The position numbers and the translations under genes were made by a program. Below are positions 37,070 to 47,362 of a DNA stretch of 64,000 bases, one piece after another. Within the stretch, counting starts at the first letter, position 1. Each line of letters begins with the position of its first letter. Under the pieces are notes generated by a model, which saw only the letters and a program-made list of their open reading frames with translations, was not told the DNA's origin and made no database searches. The stretch lies in NCBI GenBank assembly GCA_902806565.1, contig CADCXA010000041.1, positions 744,001 to 808,000 of the forward strand, read 5' to 3'. The stretch comes from Hypoxylon rubiginosum. Its lineage: Eukaryota > Ascomycota > Sordariomycetes > Xylariales > Hypoxylaceae.

Positions 37070-37500
37070 ATTGAATGTCTAGTGTTATCCTCGAAGTCGT
37101 AAAAAGTAGTTGGTTGGTACGACTTGGCTCCCAATGGCTTGAGTCAGGTTAATATGTGACAAGTTTGACTCACCAAGCATGAGACTGTTGACTGTTTTTT
37201 TGTGGCGGGGTCAGGCCACTGACGGCATTGAGTAAAAAGGGACCGTTGGCGGGGTTGATTTAGGTATGTACATGTATGTACAAATGCTTTGATAAGATAA
37301 GGATAAGCAGCATTCAGCATTTGTGGCTAAAACCGGGTACCTAAACCTGATAAGCATGTTAAGTGTGGCGTGTTGCTGAGGCTGAAAAACAGACCCTTGT
37401 CTTATCCAAATTTGTTTCTTGAGATATTCCGTGCTATTCCTAAGCTACGTCTTAGACACTTAACACCACAGCTGGACTTGGACGACCACGAGGGGCCACA
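37070..37500. promoter_or_regulatory. Bidirectional promoter, GUS1 and MRPL1
   Basis: 431 bp separates the two divergent start codons, so one compact region must drive both a cytosolic tRNA synthetase and a mitochondrial ribosomal protein. GATAAGATAAGGATAAG at about 37,291-37,307 is a cluster of three GATAAG/GATAA sites. Confidence 0.6.
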
Positions 37501-38507
37501 ATGGCTTCAATAAATCAATGCATTGCATCTTTAACAAGGCTGAGCCTGTCGACGCCCGTGAGGACTGTCAATGCGACAATCCCTAGGTTCCTAGCCCCGT
37601 CGATAGTTCAGATACGATGCAAAAGCGCCGGCACCGTCGCCATGCGAGCGCGTGAGAGGGAGAAGGACAAGCTGAAGAAGAAGAGAAAACAGCAGCGACA
37701 CAAGGAATATAAATATGCCGCCCCGAGTAAGGAAGAGCAATACTCACTTTGTGATGCGATGCGGTGAGCGAACTCCCTCCTTGATCTGGTCCTCCCGTCC
37801 TCTCTCATTCTGTTAGACTGACATGGAACCTGTCTAGATACCTACGGGCTGCCGAAGTTGGCCGCCCTCCGTCCTCTGTTACCTACGAAGTCGCATTAAA
37901 GATTCGAACCCCCAAGAACAGCCCGGTGCTAAGGAGTCGCATACGTCTGCCGTACCCCATCAAGTCCGATACGCGCATCGCCGTCATTTGCAAAGAAGGA
38001 AGCGGAGCCATGCATGATGCCCGCACGGGCGGCGCCGTTGCATTCGGGGAAGAATCTCTATTTGAGCTCATCAAGTCAAACCCGGGCAAGCTCCCATTCA
38101 ATCGTCTGATCTGCCATGTTGATTCGGAAGCGGCCCTCAAGAAGGCAAACCTAGGTCGAATACTGGGTCCGAAGGGCCTAATGCCCAGTTTGAAAACCAA
38201 CACCATCACCAAGAGTGTGAAGACGCTCATGCACGAGATGGTCGGCGCCGAGACCTACAGGGAGAGGGTTGGCTCGATTCGTATGCCCATTGGTAACATT
38301 CAGTTCAGCCCTAAAATGCTGTCTGAGAACGTGAAGGCGTTGGTAGACACGGTTAAGGAGAATATCTCCAATATGGAGGACAAGGTGAAGAAGGATCTGG
38401 TCGAGGTTGTGCTCACATCTACGACCGGGCCGGGCTTCAGCTTGAATGGAGGTTTCAATCCTACCGACGAGAAGATCCAACCGGAGCACCTCAGCACGGC
38501 TATGTAA
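37501..38507 (+). CDS. MRPL1: Mitochondrial large ribosomal subunit protein uL1m
   Basis: Exons 37501-37763 and 37838-38507 encode 310 residues. It is the L1 stalk protein of the mitochondrial ribosome. The N-terminus is rich in Ser, Thr and Arg and lacks acidic residues over the first ~45 residues, as expected of a mitochondrial targeting sequence; a Lys/Arg-rich linker (REREKDKLKKKRKQQRHKEY) follows. The L1 domain shows LGRILGPKGLMPSLKTNT, the family signature, and a C-terminal VVLTSTTGPGFSLN. The 74-nt intron (GTGAGC to TCTAG) splits an Arg codon. Convergent with COG2, 156 bp between stops. Confidence 0.93.
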
Positions 38508-38663
38508 ATACCAATACCTATATGTATGCCATACTTTCACAGAGCAGGGCCATTGTAAAAAGTTTGTACCATATCTTTTTTGCGTAACGCCAGGTGTTTG
38601 GGTATCTTCGCTAGTATGCTCATTGCTATCAGGATGACCTTGATTCATATTGTGCTTGCCCGC

Positions 38664-39533
38664 TCAACTGCTCTTCAACGTCTTGACCGCATCTGCTTGG
38701 GCGTCCAATACAGAGTATATACCCATAAGCCTGAGAAGTTTGGCCTGTCCTCTAACGCCTGCCTTCTTGGCTTCCTTTAACGCCGTGCCGAGATCTAATA
38801 GGATGGTGTTTCGACACCTCGTTAATCTTTCCTCCGTTTTCCGTACAAAGGGAGTCTCTCTGTCTATAATGTCGGCTAATTCGTCGATCGTGACATACTG
38901 GCTTGCTAATTGCGCCAGTTTTGCCGAGCTGCTTCCTACAGCTCCTTCTAACTCGTCCTCATCGTCCCCTTCATCTTCGTCGCTCTCGTCGCTGTCCTGA
39001 CCGGTACTCCCGATTGCTAGGCGGGCCTCGAGTGCGGATATCCTCTCATCAAGCTCCGCCATTTTTCTTCCAGTTTCAATGTCGCCCCTCACATTGGATA
39101 AATCCTTATTCAAACCCGCAACTTCTGAGCCTCTCTCCCGCACATGGCCCTTGATCTCCTCGACGGCGCGCCGAAACCCTAGGAGTGCTACTCGGACATC
39201 CTCGACTTTCTCCTCACCACCCTTCAGCTCGTCACCTAGGCTCAGGAAGCTGGTATAGTTGGAATTGACGAGCTCTAGCAGCTCGGTACTGATGGCGGCG
39301 CTACGTTCCCGGAGGTCGGACCGCAAGTCTTCTAGGGTTTGATGGCGGTTGGCGAGGGAGGAAAGGTACTCGGCCGGGTCGAAATCGGGGGCGAGGAAGT
39401 CGGAGCGCGGGAGAGCGGTGGGAAAGGGTAGCGGAACATCGTCTTCGCCATCATCAGAGGAGGATGAGGAAGCGAGGGTGAAGCTACGGGAGCTCACCGG
39501 TCTAGTTGGTGATAATACCGAAAGGTGGGCCAT
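38664..39533 (-). CDS. COG2: Conserved oligomeric Golgi complex subunit 2
   Basis: A single exon of 289 residues. COG2 is a lobe A subunit of the COG tethering complex, needed for retrograde transport within the Golgi. The N-terminus carries LPRSDFLAPDFDPAEYLSSL and the following helical SNYTSFLSLGDELKGGEEKV, the COG2 N-terminal signature. Long predicted coiled-coil helices span about 65-175, then an acidic linker (DSDESDEDEGDDEDELEG). Fungal COG2 proteins are short (yeast ~260 residues), so this looks full length and not truncated relative to the ~740-residue animal protein. Confidence 0.9.
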   Translation of the reverse strand: MAHLSVLSPTRPVSSRSFTLASSSSSDDGEDDVPLPFPTALPRSDFLAPDFDPAEYLSSLANRHQTLEDLRSDLRERSAAISTELLELVNSNYTSFLSLGDELKGGEEKVEDVRVALLGFRRAVEEIKGHVRERGSEVAGLNKDLSNVRGDIETGRKMAELDERISALEARLAIGSTGQDSDESDEDEGDDEDELEGAVGSSSAKLAQLASQYVTIDELADIIDRETPFVRKTEERLTRCRNTILLDLGTALKEAKKAGVRGQAKLLRLMGIYSVLDAQADAVKTLKSS

Positions 39534-41240
39534 GACGGCAAAGGAGGGACCAATGGACGGAATATGCCTAGTTCAGCTAACTTGTCATGTTTTTTCTAGA
39601 CATGCAAGCTGTATATTTGAAGGACCGGGGGGGTTTTTTAAGGTGACGTTGTTGTTGGCTCGATCTTCGATCTAGACGCATAGGAATAATAGTACCTTTT
39701 AAAGACCCAATATCGAAATTGGTACGTCCTTGATTTCTTAACAGCTTTGTTTAAACGTGACTAGTAAATCACTATACATCAGATAATCTCAGAATTATTA
39801 TTCAATTAACAAGTCGCAACAACGAAGCATAGACGTAGATGGGATCTGATGTTGAATGTGGGGTCTGCAAGTGGAACGTATACGTATCTCTCCCATTTTC
39901 TGTTACACAGAGGCTCACCTCCAGGGCTAGCAGGGTCTTATGCTTTATGCTGCTGACATAATTGAGTGGCCCGGGTTTTACCAAACACGTTTTAAGGGTC
40001 TTGGTCTTGGGGTTCTTTCGAGATGTACCTAAGATAATCCTCCGACACCGGGCTTTAGCGGGACCTGATAGACCCAACAGACATTAGTCGACAGATCAAG
40101 AGCAAATTCGTCTCCGGTCACATCCGATCGTCAAGTCTCTTCCTTACCAAAGAGAACACAGAAAGAGGGGCAAACAAGGGACATCAAAGGGAAACCAGTC
40201 CATTTTCTTTCCTACGGTATTAGTCGAATTAGTCGAACGAGCAGACGAGTTCGGAATCCGACAGGTCCGAGCCTGCAGTAGTGGATCGATTATTATTTTT
40301 TCCTTCTTCCCTGTCAACTTTTCAAGCCTATCTGGTCTAACCCAAGCCACCAAGGGGGTCCATGTGACATCGAGTGGTTCGTCTGGGCGAGCGGAGCGTG
40401 GGTTTACGGGCAGCGGCCTCTGTATGGTTTACATACAGCATACAGTACCTAAGTACCTAGTACAGGGCCCTGGCATAATCTTATCAATCTGATCAGTTGG
40501 ATCTCCAACCCATCGCCAACTTCTCTTTTCTCCCTCACCTCACCACGGCACCACGGCCAATACAGCGAGACTTTACAGACCGGTCCCCCAAACTCTTCAC
40601 CCCCCCACTATCATCCTGGCAATAAAGGGGGGTTATCGACTTGGAAGAGGCAATTCTCGATGCTACATCAAATCCTAAGTCTACGAATTGGCCGACAGAG
40701 AGTCTGGTGAACAACCGTCTCATCTGCCTGATTCGTTCATTCCTTAGTCACTCTTTTTCAATCTCGTTAAGATCTGAGCCACGAGTCCCTCCTCATACTA
40801 TTATTCCGAGCCAGCAATCCTATCCCCCTCCCAAGCATAACCAAAGCCCTAATTCGGAGCCTGAAAGGGACTCGGCCCGTTCCCACTTCCATTGGTTTTC
40901 TCACCTACAATCTTGGAAGTTTGCTTAATTGGAGGGGAATCCTACCAACTTCCCATAACTGCTCCCCTCCTTTGGAATGAAAGAGAGTTGAAGCCTTTCT
41001 CCTATCCAATCCAACCCGATCCGAGAAACCGAACTCGTGATTGTGTAACCATATTGTTGATTCGTCTACCTACTTGCTACTTGCTACCTGCTACCTACCT
41101 ACATAGATCTTGTTACGAGTCACACGATTGAGCTCGAGTTGCAATTTTGCGGAGCCTAACTCGCGGAAAACCAAACAAGAGCACGCTGATGTCCGAGGTG
41201 CATTGCATCGCCGAGTTGAGCAGCGAATAGGAACCACTGA
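39534..41240. promoter_or_regulatory. Divergent intergenic region, COG2 / hapX
   Basis: 1.7 kb without a recognisable gene. ATCAGATAA at 39,778-39,786 matches the ATCWGATAA consensus of SreA/Fep1-type iron GATA repressors, and CCAAT occurs at about 41,007. The last 700 bp are rich in TACC/CTAC and C/T stretches and probably form the long hapX 5' leader; a 95-codon frame at 40,641-40,928 would be an upstream ORF if transcribed. Confidence 0.5.
39778..39786 (+). promoter_or_regulatory. ATCWGATAA iron-GATA site (candidate)
   Basis: An exact match to the extended GATA consensus used by SreA/Urbs1-type repressors, which switch off hapX when iron is plentiful. It lies 1.46 kb upstream of the hapX ATG and 245 bp upstream of the COG2 ATG. 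One match in 1.7 kb by chance has a probability of a few per cent, so this is suggestive only. Confidence 0.4.
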
Positions 41241-43052
41241 ATGGGTTTTCCCGCCTCTGCGCTCCAGCATCGGAACAACATGGCCAACCCTACTACCACT
41301 ACTACTGTTACTGCCATCTCGCCTGCTAATCTGAACGGAAACCCCAAACCGCAGCCAACCAAACTCGCTATAACCCCTTTCTCAGCTGCATCTTCCCCCG
41401 CCTCAGCTCCTTCGCCAGTTTCAAACGTGTCTACACCAACCTCGACTCATCAACTTGCCATCAAACCCGTAGCCGCAGCAGCAGCCATACAGGCCACTAC
41501 CATGGCCACTGTCGCTGCCGCAAAGGGTTCAATTACCAGTAGGGAATGGGTCGTCCCGCCGAGGCCGAAGCCTGGTCGGAAACCCGCAACAGATACACCA
41601 CCAACTAAGCGTAAGGCCCAGAACCGGGCGGCCCAGCGCGCATTTCGCGAACGGAGGGCTGCTCGTGTTGGCGAATTGGAGGAACAGCTGGACGAGCAGA
41701 AAGAAGAGCACGACCGCGCACAGCAACAGCTGCTCGACCAAGTCCAGGAGTTAGATACCGAAGTACAATCCCTCCGGAGTAAATGTGTGGTCCTCGAAGA
41801 TTCACTCGAGAAAGAACGAACAGAGCGTGCTAAAGTAGAGAGCGAACTTCAGGCTTTGCGACAGCGTTGGAGAGGAGAAGGCTCTAGCGTGTCGTCGAGA
41901 AATGGAAGTTTTGCTACACACCACGGACGAGCATCCAACTCACTAAGCATAGCCTCGCGACATCAAACACCACGAGGAAGTATTGCGAACAACCAACCAG
42001 AACATCGCAATTCGGCCACGGCCTTTTCGATATCTCAGATCATCTCTCCTCCTGACTCAAATTCGTCAGGGGCTCGAGAGTCCTCAGTAGATCCCTCGGG
42101 CTGCGGCAATTGCAACTCGAATGGATCGTGTGCCTGCGTCGAGGAAGTCCTCAACAATAATGCACCAATTGGATGTGGCAAGTGTACCATCGGTACCAAG
42201 TGCGAATGCCTCGAAGCGGCGCTAAAAGGACCTGCTCCGAACTCGGATACGGAACTCAAGCGGAAGCCATCCTCGATATCCATCATAGCACCAGAGGAGA
42301 AGCGACAGAAGGTGCCCGAGCCGTATCCACACGAGATGGACTTCACCGCCATGTTCTCCAAGAAGAAAGAGATCGTTACGGAGCCGGCCCTATACCAACC
42401 TGTCGCTCAACCTGCCATACCGCCTCGAGACTCGTGCGGCTTTTGCAAAGAGGGAACGTATTGTATGTGTGCTGAGGCTGCCGCATCGCAGACGCTCGCT
42501 CCAGTCTCCCAGCAAGTTCAGACGCCACCCCCTTCAGAAGACGATGTCGGCCTTCCACCTATGGAAGTAACATCCACCGGAGCTATCAAGTTGCCGAGTA
42601 TCAATTCGTTAAATCGCACGCCGGTCCCAGGGGCACGCCCTTCCGGTGGCTGCGGCGCCAAAGGACCCGGAACCTGTGCACAATGTCTTAGGGATCCTAA
42701 GTCCGGTCTCTTCTGCCGTAGTCTTGCCGCCAACTTTGCCCGTAACTCGGGGAAGCCTAATGGTGGATGCTGCGGTGGCTCTGGGGGGTCTGGATGCTGC
42801 AAATCTACCGAGGGAGCGGCGACGCCAAACGACCCGTCCTCTGTCAGTCTATCGTGCGCAGACGCGTATAAGACGCTGTCGAGTCATCGTAATTTTGAGA
42901 AGGCCGTCGACGACATCGGGACTTGGCTACCACAACTTCGGGCGACTCCCCAACATCCAAATGCGAGTGCTCGATTACCTATCGAGGTGGAAACAGCCAG
43001 TATTATGGGTGTATTAAAAGAATTTGATGTCCGATTTGCAAGAGACGCTTGA
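41241..43052 (+). CDS. hapX: HapX, bZIP iron-homeostasis regulator
   Basis: A single exon of 603 residues. HapX binds the CCAAT-binding complex; it represses iron-consuming genes and activates siderophore genes in iron starvation, and senses iron through Cys-rich regions. Present in order: the Hap4-like CBC-binding stretch REWVVPPRPKPGRKP (101-115), the bZIP basic region KRKAQNRAAQRAFRERRAAR (123-142), a leucine-zipper/coiled coil (to about 215), and four Cys clusters at about residues 288 (CGNCNSNGSCAC), 312 (CGKCTIGTKCEC), 399 (CGFCKEGTYCMC) and 471 (CGAKGPGTCAQC), plus a GGCCGG..GCC run near 512. All four clusters are intact. The ATG at 41,280 is an alternative start 13 codons downstream. 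The N-terminal Thr/Pro/Ala-rich tail is longer than in Aspergillus. Confidence 0.95.
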   Translation: MGFPASALQHRNNMANPTTTTTVTAISPANLNGNPKPQPTKLAITPFSAASSPASAPSPVSNVSTPTSTHQLAIKPVAAAAAIQATTMATVAAAKGSITSREWVVPPRPKPGRKPATDTPPTKRKAQNRAAQRAFRERRAARVGELEEQLDEQKEEHDRAQQQLLDQVQELDTEVQSLRSKCVVLEDSLEKERTERAKVESELQALRQRWRGEGSSVSSRNGSFATHHGRASNSLSIASRHQTPRGSIANNQPEHRNSATAFSISQIISPPDSNSSGARESSVDPSGCGNCNSNGSCACVEEVLNNNAPIGCGKCTIGTKCECLEAALKGPAPNSDTELKRKPSSISIIAPEEKRQKVPEPYPHEMDFTAMFSKKKEIVTEPALYQPVAQPAIPPRDSCGFCKEGTYCMCAEAAASQTLAPVSQQVQTPPPSEDDVGLPPMEVTSTGAIKLPSINSLNRTPVPGARPSGGCGAKGPGTCAQCLRDPKSGLFCRSLAANFARNSGKPNGGCCGGSGGSGCCKSTEGAATPNDPSSVSLSCADAYKTLSSHRNFEKAVDDIGTWLPQLRATPQHPNASARLPIEVETASIMGVLKEFDVRFARDA

Positions 43053-43982
43053 TCTCTACGAACGCACATTTTCAGGGTGATAGGAGGTCTGGCTACGCTC
43101 TAAGCGTATAATACCATCTAATGGTGTATAGTGTCAACGGATCACTCCCATCGTAAGATGTTTAAAAGGGGAGGCACCGTCGAGTTTATGCGAGCGTTCA
43201 CGCGGAGGACATACCACGTCAACTCTAGATTATCAGCATTGGCCGAAGTAGTTCGGATGGGACTACGATGTCGGTTTCCCGGCGATAGTTTATACTGGCT
43301 ACTAGAAAGCTAGAAGCTGTTCAAGGTTCTGAGGGCCTTATATACACGTTGAGCTGTTCGCGCTGTTCATTTGCTGGATTTATTGCATACCTTACATACC
43401 TTACATACCTAGACGCCTATCTAGGTTGCAGCTGGTAACATTGAGGCTGGGAGGTATATACCCCTAGAAAGATCTCCCCCTAGATAATCGTGGGCTTAAC
43501 GTTGTACTTAGGTTCGTTCCAGGCCCACAGCCGAGTAAATTAAGACGATGCATATGTATTTATCTTAATGAAAGTATAAAACAATGTAGAAACCCAGTAC
43601 CCCCTTAGTGAAAGTGTAAAATAATGTAGACAACCCAGTACCCTTTTCCTGAACAGATATCCCACCTTCCCAGAGATGCTATGCCATGCTAAACCCATAT
43701 TGTTAGATACCACGCCTGATGCATTCCCCTTAGAGACTAGACGACGTCTTCCCCATGCTGTCTCTATACCAATGCACGTCCGGTCTCGGCCTCTTGGGAT
43801 CGATTTGTCGAGTTGGGTGTACGTCCCTGGACAGTGCAGCGCCCAGACCTAGTAGTGTAGTGGTGGTGACATATTGACCATCACACATGACGCATCCTAT
43901 TGCTACCTAAGGTAGGTAGCCAACCCCCAGCGGGCCATCGATCTAATGTATGACCGTCGACGACCACCCTTCAGTCCCTACC
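43053..43982. other. Convergent intergenic region with a 34-bp direct repeat
   Basis: About 930 bp between the hapX stop and the stop of the secreted-protein gene. No gene is seen. It contains the 34/35-bp direct repeat listed separately and a TACCTAAGGTAGGTAG near-palindrome at about 43,905. Confidence 0.4.
43569..43643. repeat. Two-copy 34/35-bp direct repeat
   Basis: The unit starts TGAAAGTATAAAACAATGTA and ends ACCCAGTACCC; copies begin at 43,569 and 43,609 (period 40). They differ by a few transitions and one inserted base. Confidence 0.85.
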
Positions 43983-44406
43983 CTAGTTGGAGCACGTGCT
44001 GCCAGTCGGGGCGGGGGCGGCGACGCTGACCGGGGTAGCCCCGGGGGTGCCGAAGCCGCACCCAGCCTTGCCGGCCTGGGTCGTGGCGCGGAGGCCCGAG
44101 CACACGCCGAAGTTTGCGCCGATGACGAAGGCGCAGCAGGTCGACGCGCAGTCGGCCTTTTTCTCACACTCGCCGCCGATGAACTGCGTGCCGTTGCCGT
44201 TGCCGACGTGAATGGCACCGGCCGCGTCGGGAACGATGACCGGGACGACCGGGACGGCTAGGGCCGGGAGGGCGACTGGGCGGGTGTGAGTGATGTGGGT
44301 TGTTGGATGGGGAAGTAGAGGGAGGGGGGGAAGGGGAGGGGGAGGGGGAAGGGGAGAGGGATGGGGACTTACTGGAGAGGATAGCGAGGAAGGTGATGCG
44401 AACCAT
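43983..44406 (-). CDS. Small secreted cysteine-rich protein (candidate effector)
   Basis: Exons 44373-44406 and 43983-44275 encode 108 residues. A signal peptide (MVRITFLAILSIALPALA) is formed only after removing a 97-nt intron, whose body is almost pure C/T. The mature part has GNGTQFIGGECEKKADCAST, then CCAF, a VCSG motif, AGKAGCGFG and a C-terminal TCSN: seven cysteines, including a CC pair. The pattern resembles small secreted proteins of plant-associated fungi; I associate it with Bas3-type biotrophy-associated proteins, from memory and unverified. There is no enzymatic motif. Codon choice is strongly GC-rich. The gene is isolated, with about 0.9 kb downstream and 2 kb upstream without genes. 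Confidence 0.8.
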
Positions 44407-46481
44407 TTTGTCTTGGGTGTGTTTTGGTGGTAGATAGATATACGATATAAGAGAGTCGGTCTCGGTTTGGTGATGATAGAGATAGAGGATGCTATTGAAT
44501 GGTTCTTATAGATGTCTATGTTTGTCGATGTCTGTGTCTCTTGCACTGACTGGAGATCATAGAGAGCGATCATGGAGAAGCTTAAATATTCAAACAAGTC
44601 GCGATGTTACGGAAATAGCTCTCCCTGGTCTTCTCCCTGGTTTCTCGAATATTTCCAGTGCGAGACCCCTTACGCCGGGTTTGGCACTGGCCGTAAGGCT
44701 GAGTGTAGTGTATTTTCTGCTACGCCTACGGCCTCAGCTGAAGGACCCCCTTGTTTCGATACGTCGCGCATCGCCAACAACCCATCTTGATAGAAATAGG
44801 GAGGCCGATTAGAACCCGACCCCGGAATTGTTTGAACATTCAAAATTTTCGGAGGCTATATTTGGTGTCGCCCTGCATCCGATCCGACGACATCCGTAAG
44901 GGCGCTTTTGCTGTTTGCTTTGGTTGGGAGCCAACAAGAGTAAGAAAGCACAATCTCCGGGGAAGGTCATAAGGCTTAGAGTCTTATATGGGGTAGTATC
45001 ACCTTCTTGAGTATGGCTATCGTAAGTAGTAAGTGGAACCTGATGTATATTTCATTCTCTAGTTCTAGATATTGACTGTTAGCAGTTTGTCAAAACGTGA
45101 AGTATGACAGCTGATTGACATTATGAGGATACCTATGTTAATGATAGATTTCCCCAACAATTAAGGAAAGGCCTGCAAGGTTAACATGGCAGGGAGCCAT
45201 CGAATGGCAAGAATTTTACGGATCTTGTGCTCCCCCAGCGTAGCTTGTGAATGGATCTTAAAACAGCATCGAGTATTCCTCCCTTATGGGAATACCGGTA
45301 ACACCGAACTCTGGAACCATTTCCCCGCAGAGCATCCAACAGGCTATGAACTGACAGAAAACATCGAGACGATCAGGAGGCATAAGAAAGCTGTCAGTTT
45401 TAATACTCTTATTTTCTTCCTGGTAGCACGTGGGAAATTTTTCCGTAACTGAGGTTTCGGGGTGACTGAAAATCAATGCAAGTGATGATCAGATCCTCGT
45501 CAAGATCTGCCATATCAACGCCGATCATATTAGGAGACAGCTGCAACGTTAATACCAACTACACAGAAAAGAAGGGAATAGGACGGGGGTTAAAAAGGTA
45601 GAAACTTCGTTCGTCTGAAAATTGTGTCAATTGGAATGGCTTGGGGAAGCATTTGAAACCGTTACATCTTCGGATGACGCTGTGAGACCACCTTCTCGAA
45701 GAGCCCCTTTTTGAACTTCATAGCCAACTCTGCTGATTGATAACGACGATAACTCTGAACATGAAAGCCATAAAGCCGATTGAGCAGAAGTATAAAAGGA
45801 GATATTTGGCAAATGGGCAAGAGAGTTTATCATCCTTTAAATTGAGTAAAAGACGTTATAAGATTCATATACCTAGGTACCTAGGTACCCCCTTCTATTA
45901 GTTCTAGAAATTCATCAAGTCTTTGAGTTATAGAATCTAGGGTCGGTGCTACAAGACCAAAGGAGAACGATGGATTCTCTGTCGATGTACCTATCAAAGA
46001 ATCCCGAGCAGTCATAATAGAGGGTAGTTGATTCTTCAGCCGATGACAACGTTGGTGGGACAGAAATTGGGATCGAGGCTCCCCTAATGAATCTATGATT
46101 CGTCTACATCTTTCAAGTTCCGCGCACTTTAACTCCCCTTTACCTATTTACATGCGCATACATAGAGCATTGACCCGACTGAGTGGGATTAGACAAAGGG
46201 CCATCTGCCTCAATTGATCTGTCCTTTCTGCTACAAGAGCTTTAGAGAATAGATAAAGAGGCCAACACTCTAGCTTAGATGTCTTCAAACAATACGCCAC
46301 CTATATAAAACACCCCAAGGGAACAATACCGTTGTTATTGCAACCATTGCTACCATTCCTACTCATCCTACAAGTTCTCTCAGCCGTCTATATGTCCACT
46401 CCTCTACATAAGCGGACCTATATATCATCATTATAACGTAAACGTCTCGCGCCTCACGTCTCGTCCATCTAGGTAATCAAA
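44407..46481. other. 2.1 kb gene-poor stretch
   Basis: No gene can be supported. It contains the promoter of the secreted-protein gene and that of the small ORF at 46,482. A tandem of ACCTAGGT units lies at 45,871-45,888. TATAAAAC at about 46,302 is a plausible TATA element, 180 bp before the next ATG. Confidence 0.4.
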
Positions 46482-46919
46482 ATGCCGACATTCGTCACGC
46501 GCGAGACGTATTCCTGCTCGCACAGCTCGGAGACGCGCCACCGAACCTTTGGCAACGATGGCAATGTCATTATCGACACGATCCCTATCCCCTTGCGCTG
46601 CTTAGCTTGCACGTGCCAGGCTCTCTCCTACACCCTTTCCCTGTTCTATGGCAAGGGTGTTGATAATCTCAAGCTAAGCACTACTGTGCTATCGCACATT
46701 CGAGAGCTCTCCAGTCACTTGGACCAGATAATAACGGACGGGCAGTGGCGCACGACGACGGGCACTTGTAACACAACATATGGTCTGGATATGAATGTGG
46801 TGCGAGACTTGGAGATTCTGAGACATAAAATCCAGATGCCGGCAGACTTATACGAACTTCGTACTGCACTCTATGCTCTTTCCATCTTATTTAAGACTGG
46901 CTTTTCTGGCGTCTGGTAA
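46482..46919 (+). CDS. Hypothetical protein, 145 residues
   Basis: A single frame with an ATG in the context AAAATGCCG and normal amino-acid composition. Possible helices run from about residue 45 to 80 (QALSYTLSLF and STTVLSHIRELSSHLDQIIT) and 105-140. A CLACTC motif (40-45) gives three closely spaced Cys, but there is no signal peptide or transmembrane segment. The frame is longer than background frames on this strand and the upstream region looks promoter-like. No family is recognised. Convergent with the C2H2 regulator. Confidence 0.5.
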   Translation: MPTFVTRETYSCSHSSETRHRTFGNDGNVIIDTIPIPLRCLACTCQALSYTLSLFYGKGVDNLKLSTTVLSHIRELSSHLDQIITDGQWRTTTGTCNTTYGLDMNVVRDLEILRHKIQMPADLYELRTALYALSILFKTGFSGVW

Positions 46920-47362
46920 ATGTCAGCGTGCTGTAGAAATTTCAACCAGACTGTTAGACCTGTTAGACACTCGGAAGTAAGAAAACGGTGAGTGGAATAT
47001 TAGCATAAGATTTTCGTAGTTAATCTTGATCTCATTCATGATATACATATCTATTAAACGATCCTAAGCCCGTCCTCTATTAATGTGATTAATCCCCGTT
47101 GCACCTTTGTACAAACCTTGAAATCTCATGCGCTTGATGCAGATTGAATAGTAGAACGATGAAGAGATTGCCTTCTTGTGGAAAGCATCGCAGAATGAAT
47201 GATAAAATTACTCCGACGTATGCTCAATATAGTATGATTCAATGCATCGTACTCGTGGCGATCTGCAGCCGTGTAAAAATAGCAACAAGGGGCTTATTGT
47301 TTGTTCGTTGGGAGCTAACGCTTTCGTATGGGACAAAGACTAAAATCTCCTTAGACCTTTGT
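46920..47362. other. Convergent 3' intergenic region
   Basis: About 440 bp, no gene seen; presumably two 3' UTRs. Confidence 0.35.

Noticed and set aside
39802..40077. 91-codon frame on the minus strand between COG2 and hapX
   Set aside because: Lies in promoter sequence and shows no protein-like conservation or motif.
45186..45452. 88-codon frame on the plus strand
   Set aside because: No family, no clear promoter and a length within the background of chance frames in this stretch.
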